Source: Neisseria shayeganii 871
GTDB taxonomy: Bacteria; Pseudomonadota; Gammaproteobacteria; Burkholderiales; Neisseriaceae
Reading direction: 5' to 3'
DNA: 7,554 nucleotides
Assembly (NCBI RefSeq): GCF_000226875.1
Contig: NZ_JH164926.1
Coordinates: 664,591 to 672,144 of the forward strand
Below are positions 1 to 5,702 of the stretch, in pieces. How positions within the stretch are numbered: position 1 is the first letter of the stretch; each line of letters starts with the position of its first letter. The translations under genes and the position numbers were made by a program. The notes under the pieces were generated by a model. The model was not told the origin of the DNA. It did no database searches and was given only the letters and a program-made list of their open reading frames with translations.

Positions 1-60
1 TTTTTGCGTAAAAAACGGCTGAATAGGCATTTGGGTTGGGAAAACCGCTGTAATCCTTAG
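1..60 (+). CDS. Possible 3' end of an upstream gene (partial)
   Basis: Frame 1 is open from the window edge to a TAG at 58-60 and would encode the tail FLRKKRLNRHLGWENRCNP. The residues are basic and polar, as is common at protein C-termini, but the stretch is too short to recognise. The opposite strand is also open here, so this may simply be intergenic. If the stop is real, the inverted-repeat element begins only 2 nt after it. Sequence to the left of the window would settle the question. Confidence 0.25.
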   Translation, partial: FLRKKRLNRHLGWENRCNP

Positions 61-62
61 CA

Positions 63-244
63 TGAGACCTTTGCAAAACCCCCATCTGCGGCGCATTTCT
101 GCGTTGTGCGTTTATGCCCTAAGGGTACTGCTCGCTCGCTTAGCCTTGTAGATGATATGTCTGTCCCACAGGGATTCCTGGCGTTCACGCTCGCTGCGCT
201 GCTACGCCTTGAACTGCATCCACATCTGGGGGGCAAAGGTCTCA
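63..244. mobile_element. MITE-like element with 12-bp terminal inverted repeats
   Basis: TGAGACCTTTGC at 63-74 is the exact reverse complement of GCAAAGGTCTCA at 233-244, giving a 182-bp unit. Just inside the ends, a C-run (79-83) faces a G-run (228-233). No transposase is encoded; the only open frame inside (minus strand) is low-complexity and unlike a protein. From memory, GAGACCTTTGC-type ends occur in Neisseria insertion sequences and related short repeats, so a non-autonomous derivative is the likely explanation. I see no clear target-site duplication: the left flank ends CA and the right flank begins GG. The right end shares its last base with a one-mismatch DUS. Confidence 0.6.
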
Positions 245-255
245 GGCTACCTGTA
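244..255 (+). repeat. Variant DNA uptake sequence (11/12)
   Basis: AGGCTACCTGTA differs from the consensus AGGCTACCTGAA only at position 11. It abuts the right end of the inverted-repeat element and shares one base with it. The same variant recurs inside rep at 4601-4612. Confidence 0.5.
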
Positions 256-278
256 AACCGGTAAAAGGGCAAAGAAGT

Positions 279-314
279 GCGCTTAAGATGCTGCGCTGCA
301 GCATAAAAAAGCGC
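279..314. other. Nested inverted repeat / hairpin
   Basis: The outer arms GCGCTT (279-284) and AAGCGC (309-314) enclose a second, stronger inverted repeat: ATGCTGC (288-294) and GCAGCAT (298-304) with a GCT loop. The internal gaps are A-rich (AAG and AAAA). There is no T-run after it on the plus strand, so it does not look like an ordinary plus-strand terminator. It could be a read-through barrier, the remnant of another small repeat, or a structured leader. Its role is unknown. Confidence 0.5.
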
Positions 315-539
315 CGTTTGATGCTATATATTAATGGTTACTTACTCTATTTTTTTAAAAGGAAAAAGTGCCTACTCTCTAAATTACTTAATATATTAAA
401 AATAAACCGCTAAAAAATCGTTGATTACATTATTTTTTTACGCCTAAAATGCAGCCGCATCGGTTCTGGGTGCCGTGGAAAGTATGCGGTACCGGGCCGA
501 TGTGTGATTTGACAAGTACAATAATAGTGGAGAGAGCCC
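315..539 (+). promoter_or_regulatory. AT-rich upstream region and candidate promoter of the AAHS transporter
   Basis: Positions 315-450 are strikingly AT-rich compared with the genes. The best sigma-70 candidate is TTGATT at 421-426 and TAAAAT at 445-450, with an 18-bp spacer and about 80 nt of leader before the start codon. Upstream lies a perfect 12-bp palindrome, TTAATATATTAA (388-399). There are also two copies of TTACTTA (338-344, 384-390) and a near-repeat, CTTACTCT/CCTACTCT (341-348, 371-378), any of which could be regulator contacts. I see no gene here. Confidence 0.35.
529..534 (+). promoter_or_regulatory. Ribosome binding site of the AAHS transporter
   Basis: GGAGAG lies 5 nt before the ATG at 540 and supports that start over any internal Met. 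Confidence 0.7.
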
Positions 540-1880
540 ATGAGACATTCTTCTATCGACATCCAGTCGGTTATCGACCACGCCAAACTCACCCCCACCC
601 ATTGGCGGGTTTTGTTTTGGTGTACCCTGATCATTCTATTTGACGGCTATGATCTGGTGATTTACGGCGTGGTGTTGCCCCGCCTGATGGAGGCTTGGCA
701 GCTGAGTGCCGAAACCGCCGGTTATTTGGGCAGTTCGGCTTTGGTCGGCATGATGTTCGGCGGTACGATATTGGGTTCTCTGGCAGATAAGTTCGGCCGC
801 AAACGCATGATCATTATCTGCATGTTTATTTTCAGCTTCTTTACGGTAGTCAACGGTTTCGCCCGCACACCCACCGAATTTGCCGTGCTGCGCTTCTTGG
901 CCGGCTTGGGTATCGGCGGCGTGATGCCGAATGCGGTGGCGCTGATGAGCGAATATTCGCCGAAAAAAATCCGCAGCAGCATGGTGGCGATCATGTTCAG
1001 CGGCTATGCCGTAGGCGGCATGCTCTCTGCGGTGCTGGGCATTTGGGTGGTGCCCAAATTCGGTTGGGAAGTGATGTTCTACATCGGCGGCCTGCCTTTA
1101 CTGCTGTTGCCCTTGGTGGCACTCTACCTGCCCGATTCCTTGGCTTTCCTGCTGCAACGCGGCGACCACGCTCAGGTGCGAGATCTGATCCGCCGCATGG
1201 AGCCGCGCGAGCAGTTTGCCGACGATGCCGAGCTGGTGTTGGACATTGCCAAGAAAGAAAAAGCGCCGGTGATCGAGCTCTACCGCGAAAAACGGGCGCT
1301 GAGCACCACCATGTTCTGCACCTGCTTTTTCATGAGCCTCTTGATGTCTTACGGCTTAAGCTCTTGGCTGCCCAAGCTGATGCACATGGCCGGCTATGGC
1401 TTTGGTAACAGCCTGATGTTCCTGTTTGCCCTGAATGTGGGCGCCATTTTGGGCGCACTCAGCGGCGGTTGGCTGGCTGACCGTTTCCAATTGAAACCCG
1501 TGCTGTCTGCCTTCTTCTTCCTCGGTGCCGTGGCGCTGTTTATGCTCGGCTTTCCCAATCCGCAACCGGTGCTGTATCTCTTGGTCACCATCGCCGGCGC
1601 GGCCAGTATTGGTGCCTCTATTCTGCTGTACGCCTACGTGGCCCAATACTATCCGACCATGATCCGTTCCACCGGCATCGGTTGGGCCGCCGGCATCGGC
1701 CGCATCGGCGCCATTGTCGGCCCCATCATGGGTGGCACCCTGCTTTCCATGCAGTTGTCGCACCAAGTCAACTTCCTGGCGTTTTCAATCCCGGCTGTGA
1801 TTGCCGCAATCGCCGTGTTGTTGGTGCAAACCCGTTACCAGTATGTCCATCAAGCGGTGGTGCAGCGTAAGGCTACCTGA
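540..1880 (+). CDS. MFS transporter, aromatic acid:H+ symporter (AAHS) family
   Basis: The 446-aa product is an inner-membrane proton symporter of the PcaK/BenK/VanK type, a family that imports benzoate-like aromatic acids. The length and roughly 12 hydrophobic segments fit. TM1 carries the AAHS motif FDGYD (34-38), whose acidic residues matter for transport in PcaK. The MFS loop 2-3 motif is GSLADKFGRKR (79-89), and its repeat in loop 8-9 is GGWLADRF (309-316). The family-typical stretches GVMPNAVALMSEYSPKKIR (127-145) and YPTMIRSTGIG (371-381) are present. A long charged central loop (about 206-253) separates the two halves. The start is supported by GGAGAG 5 nt upstream. No aromatic degradation gene lies nearby, so the substrate cannot be assigned. 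The TGA stop is part of a DUS, and an intrinsic terminator follows about 85 nt later. The family call is firm; the substrate is open. Confidence 0.92.
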   Translation: MRHSSIDIQSVIDHAKLTPTHWRVLFWCTLIILFDGYDLVIYGVVLPRLMEAWQLSAETAGYLGSSALVGMMFGGTILGSLADKFGRKRMIIICMFIFSFFTVVNGFARTPTEFAVLRFLAGLGIGGVMPNAVALMSEYSPKKIRSSMVAIMFSGYAVGGMLSAVLGIWVVPKFGWEVMFYIGGLPLLLLPLVALYLPDSLAFLLQRGDHAQVRDLIRRMEPREQFADDAELVLDIAKKEKAPVIELYREKRALSTTMFCTCFFMSLLMSYGLSSWLPKLMHMAGYGFGNSLMFLFALNVGAILGALSGGWLADRFQLKPVLSAFFFLGAVALFMLGFPNPQPVLYLLVTIAGAASIGASILLYAYVAQYYPTMIRSTGIGWAAGIGRIGAIVGPIMGGTLLSMQLSHQVNFLAFSIPAVIAAIAVLLVQTRYQYVHQAVVQRKAT

Positions 1881-1881
1881 A
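1870..1881 (+). repeat. DNA uptake sequence overlapping a stop codon
   Basis: This is an exact AGGCTACCTGAA. Read in the transporter's frame it gives Lys-Ala-Thr-stop, so the DUS provides the last residues and the TGA. Confidence 0.85.
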
Positions 1882-1894
1882 AACGCTTGGGCAA

Positions 1895-1926
1895 ATTTTG
1901 AGACCTTTTGATTTTGAGACCTTTTA
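1895..1926. repeat. Tandem 16-bp repeat, two copies
   Basis: ATTTTGAGACCTTTTG (1895-1910) is followed directly by the same unit with its last base changed to A (1911-1926). Each unit contains TGAGACCTTT, identical to the first ten bases of the inverted-repeat element at 63-244. The two copies may be leftover element ends, or a locally duplicated AT-rich spacer. Confidence 0.6.
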
Positions 1927-1964
1927 TATTTTAAATAAAAATATGATATAGATCTCCTTGCCCG

Positions 1965-2000
1965 CAGCCGAAGTCCAAATATAGGATTTCGGCTGTTTTT
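1965..2000 (+). terminator. Intrinsic terminator of the AAHS transporter
   Basis: CAGCCGAA (1965-1972) pairs with TTCGGCTG (1988-1995). The stem extends inward by a G-T wobble and TCC/GGA, giving a 12-bp stem with an AAATATA loop. TTTTT (1996-2000) follows. There is no matching T-run on the other strand, so it acts for the plus strand. Confidence 0.85.
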
Positions 2001-2063
2001 GATGTCCTTATCCTTTTTATTTATCCGTGCAGGATTGGATGTATCCGATATCTGAAAACCAGA

Positions 2064-2112
2064 ACGTCTGCTGCGCCAACGCAACAGACGTCGCTTGCTA
2101 ATCAGGTAGCGA
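2064..2112. other. Imperfect hairpin region in the convergent intergenic space
   Basis: ACGTCTG-C-TGCG (2064-2075) pairs with CGCA-A-CAGACGT (2080-2091) around a CCAA loop, with one C/A mismatch. A weaker TCGCT/AGCGA pair (2091-2095, 2108-2112) follows. Read from the minus strand, the first hairpin lies about 110 nt past the stop of the 266-aa gene and could help end its transcription, although the following bases are only moderately T-rich. Nothing else is evident between 2001 and 2201. Confidence 0.35.
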
Positions 2113-2201
2113 AGTGAACTTGCAAAGCAAAAAGCCGCGCCATGCAGAATGCCAACATATCCTGAAGCCTTTGTTTTCCTAATCTGCCCAAAAAACTTCA
2201 T

Positions 2202-3002
2202 TCACAACCTTTGCGCCCGCTCCAACACCGGGCGGCTTTTGTCATCGCTGCGAAACGTGGCCAGCAAACTAAACGGAAACACTTGGTGACGGAACACCGT
2301 CCACACCCCGCGCAGATTCAGCCGCTGCCTGCCGTCTGCCTGCACGGGGCGCAGCATGCCTTGCGCTGCCAGCCTTTCCGCCAGCAAGCGCACATCCCGC
2401 GCTTCCGAAGCCAACACCGCTGCCTCATCGGCCAGCCAAAACTGCTCGCTGCTCCGGCCGCCGCTTTGTTGCAGCAAGGCTTTGTGCAGCAGCGCCGGCG
2501 GCGGGAAATTGAAAAACAGATAGGTCTCGCCGCCCGGCTCCCAAAACACCTCGGGCACGGGTGCAAACACAGCATTCATGCTGATCGGATGGCCGTCGTC
2601 GAAATAGCGGATCAGGCGGTATTCCGGCCGTTTGCTCAAGCGGTTGCCCTGCGCCACGGCCAAAATCTGTTCCCGCTCGTGAAACCAACAGGCCGCCTCG
2701 CCGTCAAAACTGCCGCCCATGCGGAACACCGTGCGGAAACGGTAGCCCAGCGCATCCAAATCCGCCTGCAGGGCATCGAAATGTTTGAGCCCCACCAAGC
2801 GCGTTTCCGCCAAGGCCACCGCCTGCGGCCGCTGCGGCAAGGTATAACCCCACCGCAACAAGGCAAAAACATACAGCCACATGAGCAGCAGCGCCACGCC
2901 CGCACAAACCAAAACCGCCCACACCCAGGAATAGCCCGCCGCCTTCATCCACCACCCGGCCAAAACAGACAAAGGCAGTATCAACACATCCATCCATTTC
3001 AT
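2202..3002 (-). CDS. Unrecognised membrane-anchored protein (266 aa)
   Basis: I do not recognise this protein. Two hydrophobic segments at about residues 5-23 and 26-49 form an N-terminal hairpin. They are followed by a soluble domain of about 215 residues rich in aromatic residues and charges, including FRMGGSFDGEAACWFHERE (93-111) and YLFFNFPPPALLHKALLQQ (161-179). No cysteine cluster, nucleotide-binding motif or catalytic signature stands out. The chosen ATG (complement of 3000-3002) has GGGAG 6 nt upstream. An in-frame ATG at 3059 would add 19 polar residues ahead of the first membrane segment and has no comparable RBS. The gene is divergent from rep and convergent with the transporter gene. 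The coding pattern and RBS make it a real gene; its function is unknown. Confidence 0.8.
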   Translation of the reverse strand: MKWMDVLILPLSVLAGWWMKAAGYSWVWAVLVCAGVALLLMWLYVFALLRWGYTLPQRPQAVALAETRLVGLKHFDALQADLDALGYRFRTVFRMGGSFDGEAACWFHEREQILAVAQGNRLSKRPEYRLIRYFDDGHPISMNAVFAPVPEVFWEPGGETYLFFNFPPPALLHKALLQQSGGRSSEQFWLADEAAVLASEARDVRLLAERLAAQGMLRPVQADGRQRLNLRGVWTVFRHQVFPFSLLATFRSDDKSRPVLERAQRL

Positions 3003-3008
3003 CTTTTT

Positions 3009-3013
3009 CTCCC
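3009..3013 (-). promoter_or_regulatory. Ribosome binding site of the 266-aa gene
   Basis: On the minus strand GGGAG lies 6 nt before the ATG at 3002, which decides that start over the upstream in-frame ATG at 3059. Confidence 0.7.
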
Positions 3014-3036
3014 TTGTTTTTCCATTCAGAGCGGTC

Positions 3037-3066
3037 ATTCTAGCTGCCACCCGCCCCAAGCGTAAA
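3037..3066 (-). promoter_or_regulatory. Candidate promoter of the 266-aa gene
   Basis: On the minus strand TTTACG (3066-3061) and TAGAAT (3042-3037) are 18 bp apart, a fair sigma-70 match. It lies just upstream of the RBS. Found by eye only. Confidence 0.35.
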
Positions 3067-3076
3067 CCACTTCATC

Positions 3077-3088
3077 AGGCTACCTGAA
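3077..3088 (+). repeat. DNA uptake sequence (left arm of an inverted pair)
   Basis: Exact AGGCTACCTGAA. With the reverse copy at 3129-3140 it forms a 14-bp inverted repeat (3076-3089 with 3128-3141) around a 38-nt loop that contains the rep -10 box. Confidence 0.85.
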
Positions 3089-3104
3089 ACCGCGCACCGC
3101 TGCG

Positions 3105-3110
3105 TATAAT
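3105..3110 (+). promoter_or_regulatory. -10 box of the rep promoter
   Basis: Perfect TATAAT, 33 nt before the rep start codon. The position expected for the -35 box (about 3082-3087, ACCTGA) lies inside the left DUS and matches TTGACA poorly. Confidence 0.55.
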
Positions 3111-3128
3111 CGCGCCCTTGTTTCCGCT

Positions 3129-3140
3129 TTCAGGTAGCCT
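3129..3140 (-). repeat. DNA uptake sequence doubling as the rep ribosome binding site
   Basis: Exact TTCAGGTAGCCT, ending 3 nt before the rep ATG. Its AGG (3132-3134) lies 9 nt from the start codon. No other purine-rich Shine-Dalgarno candidate is present. Confidence 0.8.
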
Positions 3141-3143
3141 GTC

Positions 3144-5153
3144 ATGACCCAGCTCAACCCCCAACAACTCGAAGCCGTGCGTTATCTCGACGGCCCGCTG
3201 TTTGTGCTGGCCGGCGCAGGCAGCGGCAAAACCCGCGTGATCACCGAAAAAATCGCCTATTTGATCCGCGAGGCCGGCTATGCCCCGCACAACATCGCCG
3301 CCATCACCTTCACCAACAAAGCCGCCAAAGAAATGCAGGAACGCATCCACGGCCTGTTGGGCAAAAAGCAGACCCGCGGGCTGACCGTGTGCACCTTCCA
3401 CTCGCTGGGCATGCGCATGCTGCGCGAGGAAGCCGAGCAGCTGGGCTACAAAAAACACTTCTCCATTTTCGACGCCTCCGACAGCGGCAAAATCATCACT
3501 GAGCTCTTGGGCAGCAGCGGACGCGACGCCGTATTCCGCGCACAGCACCAGATTTCGCTGTGGAAAAACGATCTGCTCACGCCCGAACAGGCCCTACAAA
3601 ACGCCGCCAACGAATGGGAGCGGCAGACCGCCCAACTCTACGCCGCCTACCAAGCCACGCTGGAAAGCTATCAGGCGGTGGATTTCGACGACCTCATCCG
3701 CCTGCCCGTGTTGCTGCTGCAAACCCACAGCCCGGTGCGCCACAAATGGCAGCTGCGCCTGCGCTACCTGCTGGTGGACGAATGCCAGGACACCAACACC
3801 TGCCAATATACCCTGATGAAGCTGCTCACCGGCCGCGACGGTCTCTTTACCGCCGTGGGCGACGACGACCAAAGCATTTACGCCTGGCGCGGCGCCAATA
3901 TGGAAAACCTGCGCCTACTGCAAACCGACTACCCGCGCCTGAAGGTGATCAAACTCGAGCAAAACTACCGCTCCACCGCCCGCATCCTGCGCGTGGCCAA
4001 CCGCGTGATCGCCAACAACCCCAAACTGTTTCCGAAAACCCTGTGGAGCGAATACGGCCTGGGCGAAGAAATCCGCGTGATGGCCTGCCAAAACGAGCAG
4101 CACGAAGCCGAAGTGGTGGCCGGCACCATCGCCCGCCTGCATGCGCAAAGCGGCGGCAAAGCGGCCTATGCCGATTTCGCCATCCTCTACCGCGGCAACC
4201 ACCAAGCCCGTCTGTTTGAAGAAGCCCTGCGCAGCGCCCGCATTCCCTACCGCCTCTCCGGCGGCCAGAGCTTTTTCGACAAAGCCGAAATCAAAGACGT
4301 GCTCGCCTACATCCGCCTGTGCGCCAATCCCGACGACGATCCCGCCTTTCTGCGCGCCGCCACCACGCCCAAACGCGGCATCGGCGACGCCACCTTGGGC
4401 TACCTGAACGACTACGCGCGCCGCTACGGCTGCAGCCTGTATCACGCCGCCGAAAGCATGGACGCCCTGGCCGAACTGCCCGCCAAAAGCCGCGACGCCC
4501 TGCAGCAGTTCATGGCCTTGATGGCCGACTACCGCCGGCGCGCCGACAGCGAAGCGGCCGGCGAATGGATACAGGGCCTGTTGGCCGACATCCAATACGA
4601 AGGCTACCTGTATGCCCAGGAAGAAGGCAAAAGCGGCGACATCAAATGGCGCAACGTACAGGATTTGGCCGCCTGGCTGGCCAAAAAAGGCGAACAAGAC
4701 GGCAAAACCATCATCGAAATCGCCCAAACCATCGCCCTGATGACCTTATTGGAAGGCAAAGACGGGGAAGAAACCGACGCGGTAAAAATGTCCACCCTGC
4801 ACGCCTCGAAAGGCTTGGAATATCCGAATGTGTTTCTGGTGGGCTGCGAAGAAGGGCTGTTTCCGCATGCCGACAGCGTGGAGGAAGGCAATCTGGAAGA
4901 GGAACGCCGCCTGATGTATGTGGGCATCACCCGCGCCCAATACCGCCTCACCCTCACCCACTGCATCAAACGCAAAAAACAGGGCAACTGGCACTTTCCC
5001 GAACCCAGCCGCTTCATCGACGAAATGCCGCAGCAGGATTTGAAATTCCTCGGCCGCAAAGGCGGCGAGCCCATCGTCAGCCAAGAAGAAGGCAAAGCGC
5101 GTTTCCGCGACATGCTTGATTTACTGTCGGCCAAAGAAGCGGCAAAAGAATAA
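3144..5153 (+). CDS. rep: ATP-dependent DNA helicase Rep
   Basis: The product is a cytoplasmic 3'-5' SF1A helicase that unwinds DNA ahead of or behind stalled replication forks. At 669 aa it matches the size of E. coli Rep. All motifs appear in order: Q-motif region LNPQQLEAV (4-12), Walker A AGAGSGKT (23-30), Ia TFTNKAAKEM (55-64), TFHSLG (84-89), II VDECQDTN (211-218), III VGDDDQSIYAWRGA (238-251), IV LEQNYRST (271-278), V TLHASKGLEYPNVF (551-564) and VI EEERRLMYVGITRAQ (585-599). YRGNHQARLFE (349-359) and IPYRLSGG (367-374) read as Rep rather than UvrD or PcrA. Motif II has Cys where E. coli Rep and UvrD have Tyr (VDEYQD). The start is fixed by the preceding AGG. Two near-DUS sites lie inside the gene. 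Two small genes follow on the same strand, probably co-transcribed. Confidence 0.96.
   Translation: MTQLNPQQLEAVRYLDGPLFVLAGAGSGKTRVITEKIAYLIREAGYAPHNIAAITFTNKAAKEMQERIHGLLGKKQTRGLTVCTFHSLGMRMLREEAEQLGYKKHFSIFDASDSGKIITELLGSSGRDAVFRAQHQISLWKNDLLTPEQALQNAANEWERQTAQLYAAYQATLESYQAVDFDDLIRLPVLLLQTHSPVRHKWQLRLRYLLVDECQDTNTCQYTLMKLLTGRDGLFTAVGDDDQSIYAWRGANMENLRLLQTDYPRLKVIKLEQNYRSTARILRVANRVIANNPKLFPKTLWSEYGLGEEIRVMACQNEQHEAEVVAGTIARLHAQSGGKAAYADFAILYRGNHQARLFEEALRSARIPYRLSGGQSFFDKAEIKDVLAYIRLCANPDDDPAFLRAATTPKRGIGDATLGYLNDYARRYGCSLYHAAESMDALAELPAKSRDALQQFMALMADYRRRADSEAAGEWIQGLLADIQYEGYLYAQEEGKSGDIKWRNVQDLAAWLAKKGEQDGKTIIEIAQTIALMTLLEGKDGEETDAVKMSTLHASKGLEYPNVFLVGCEEGLFPHADSVEEGNLEEERRLMYVGITRAQYRLTLTHCIKRKKQGNWHFPEPSRFIDEMPQQDLKFLGRKGGEPIVSQEEGKARFRDMLDLLSAKEAAKE
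4397..4408 (+). repeat. Near-DUS inside rep (11/12)
   Basis: GGGCTACCTGAA differs from consensus only at the first base. In frame it encodes Gly-Tyr-Leu-Asn. Confidence 0.55.
4601..4612 (+). repeat. Near-DUS inside rep (11/12)
   Basis: AGGCTACCTGTA differs at position 11, the same variant as at 244-255. In frame it encodes Gly-Tyr-Leu-Tyr. Confidence 0.5.
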
Positions 5154-5166
5154 GCCTTCCGCGCCC

Positions 5167-5340
5167 ATGTCTGCCACGCTCTGGAAACTGATTGCTCTGT
5201 GTGCCGCCGCCGTTTGGCTGCTGCGCCCGCTGCTGCCGGCCGCCTTCCGCCGCCGCTGGCAGCGGCACATCCGTCATTTGGCATGGATTGTGCTTGCCGT
5301 ATTCGGCGCATCTGCCCTCTGGCGGTTGTGGACGGGCTGA
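5167..5340 (+). CDS. Small predicted membrane protein (57 aa)
   Basis: The open frame begins with MSATLWKLIA and has two hydrophobic segments, about residues 5-20 and 38-53. Between them is a short, strongly basic loop (RRRWQRHIRH, 28-37). This suggests a two-pass inner-membrane protein with the loop in the cytoplasm. It starts 13 nt after the rep stop and ends 59 nt before the next gene, so it probably rides on the rep transcript. No good Shine-Dalgarno sequence precedes it; translational coupling to rep is possible. I do not recognise the family. An overlapping frame is also open here, but its product looks like an artefact of GC-rich sequence. The two-segment hydrophobic pattern favours this frame. 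Confidence 0.55.
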   Translation: MSATLWKLIALCAAAVWLLRPLLPAAFRRRWQRHIRHLAWIVLAVFGASALWRLWTG

Positions 5341-5399
5341 GGCCTTTTCCACTATCCTTGCGCCCTTCCAATACCCATCTTCTAAAACGGAAACACCAC

Positions 5400-5681
5400 A
5401 TGATCAAACAGTTTGAAATCAACGCCTACGTCAAAAAACAGCTGCAGGCTTATCTGGCAGGCAAAAACCTCAGCCTGAAAGCCGCCATGGATCACGAAGA
5501 CAGCAACCGCGAAGTGGCCGCCATCATCCACGCCGGCCTGCCCGCCATGGTGCAAAAAATCTATTCGCTGAATAAAATGCAAACTTTTTTCTGGGAAAAG
5601 AAAGACCTGCTGCACGACTTCGTGCTCGGACGCTTAGAAGCGCCCGATACGAAAAAAGGCGGCAAAAAGAAAAATAAATAA
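5400..5681 (+). CDS. Unrecognised small basic protein (93 aa)
   Basis: The ATG at 5400 is preceded by a modest GGAA (5389-5392) 7 nt away. The product looks soluble and mostly helical: MIKQFEINAYVKKQLQAYL at the start, an acidic patch DHEDSNRE (31-38), an aromatic stretch with FFWEKKDLLHDF (63-74), and a lysine-rich tail (KKGGKKKNK, 85-93). The tail suggests contact with nucleic acid or ribosomes, but no known domain is visible. The same frame is open upstream to 5199, but that part is Ala/Pro/Arg-rich and overlaps the 57-aa gene, so I reject the longer version. It is the last gene before the terminator at 5703. Real as a gene; function unknown. Confidence 0.75.
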   Translation: MIKQFEINAYVKKQLQAYLAGKNLSLKAAMDHEDSNREVAAIIHAGLPAMVQKIYSLNKMQTFFWEKKDLLHDFVLGRLEAPDTKKGGKKKNK

Positions 5682-5702
5682 GCATCCCAAGTGTTTGCTT
5701 CG

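Noticed and set aside
57..272. Minus-strand open frame of 71 codons
   Set aside because: It spans the inverted-repeat element, is rich in Arg/Ser/Pro/Cys without domain character, and has no RBS.
509..514. Perfect TTGACA before the transporter
   Set aside because: A -10 box at the right distance would fall on the RBS and start codon; the AATAAT nearby is only about 6 nt away.
2099..2112. DUS-like ATCAGGTAGCGA
   Set aside because: Only 9 of 12 positions match, too few to call a DUS.
1785..2201. Minus-strand open frame of 138 codons starting just after the 266-aa gene
   Set aside because: It runs through hairpins, the terminator and the tandem repeat into the 3' end of the transporter gene on the opposite strand; the composition is not protein-like.
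2211..3065. Plus-strand open frame of 284 codons opposite the 266-aa gene
   Set aside because: His/Gln/Arg-rich shadow of a GC-biased gene; the minus-strand frame has an RBS and membrane segments.
3915..4727. Minus-strand open frame of 270 codons inside rep
   Set aside because: Gly/Ala/Val/Phe-rich antisense shadow of rep, whose own frame contains all helicase motifs.
4319..5119. Plus-strand open frame of 266 codons inside rep
   Set aside because: Arg/Pro/His-rich +1 shadow of the GC-rich rep frame.
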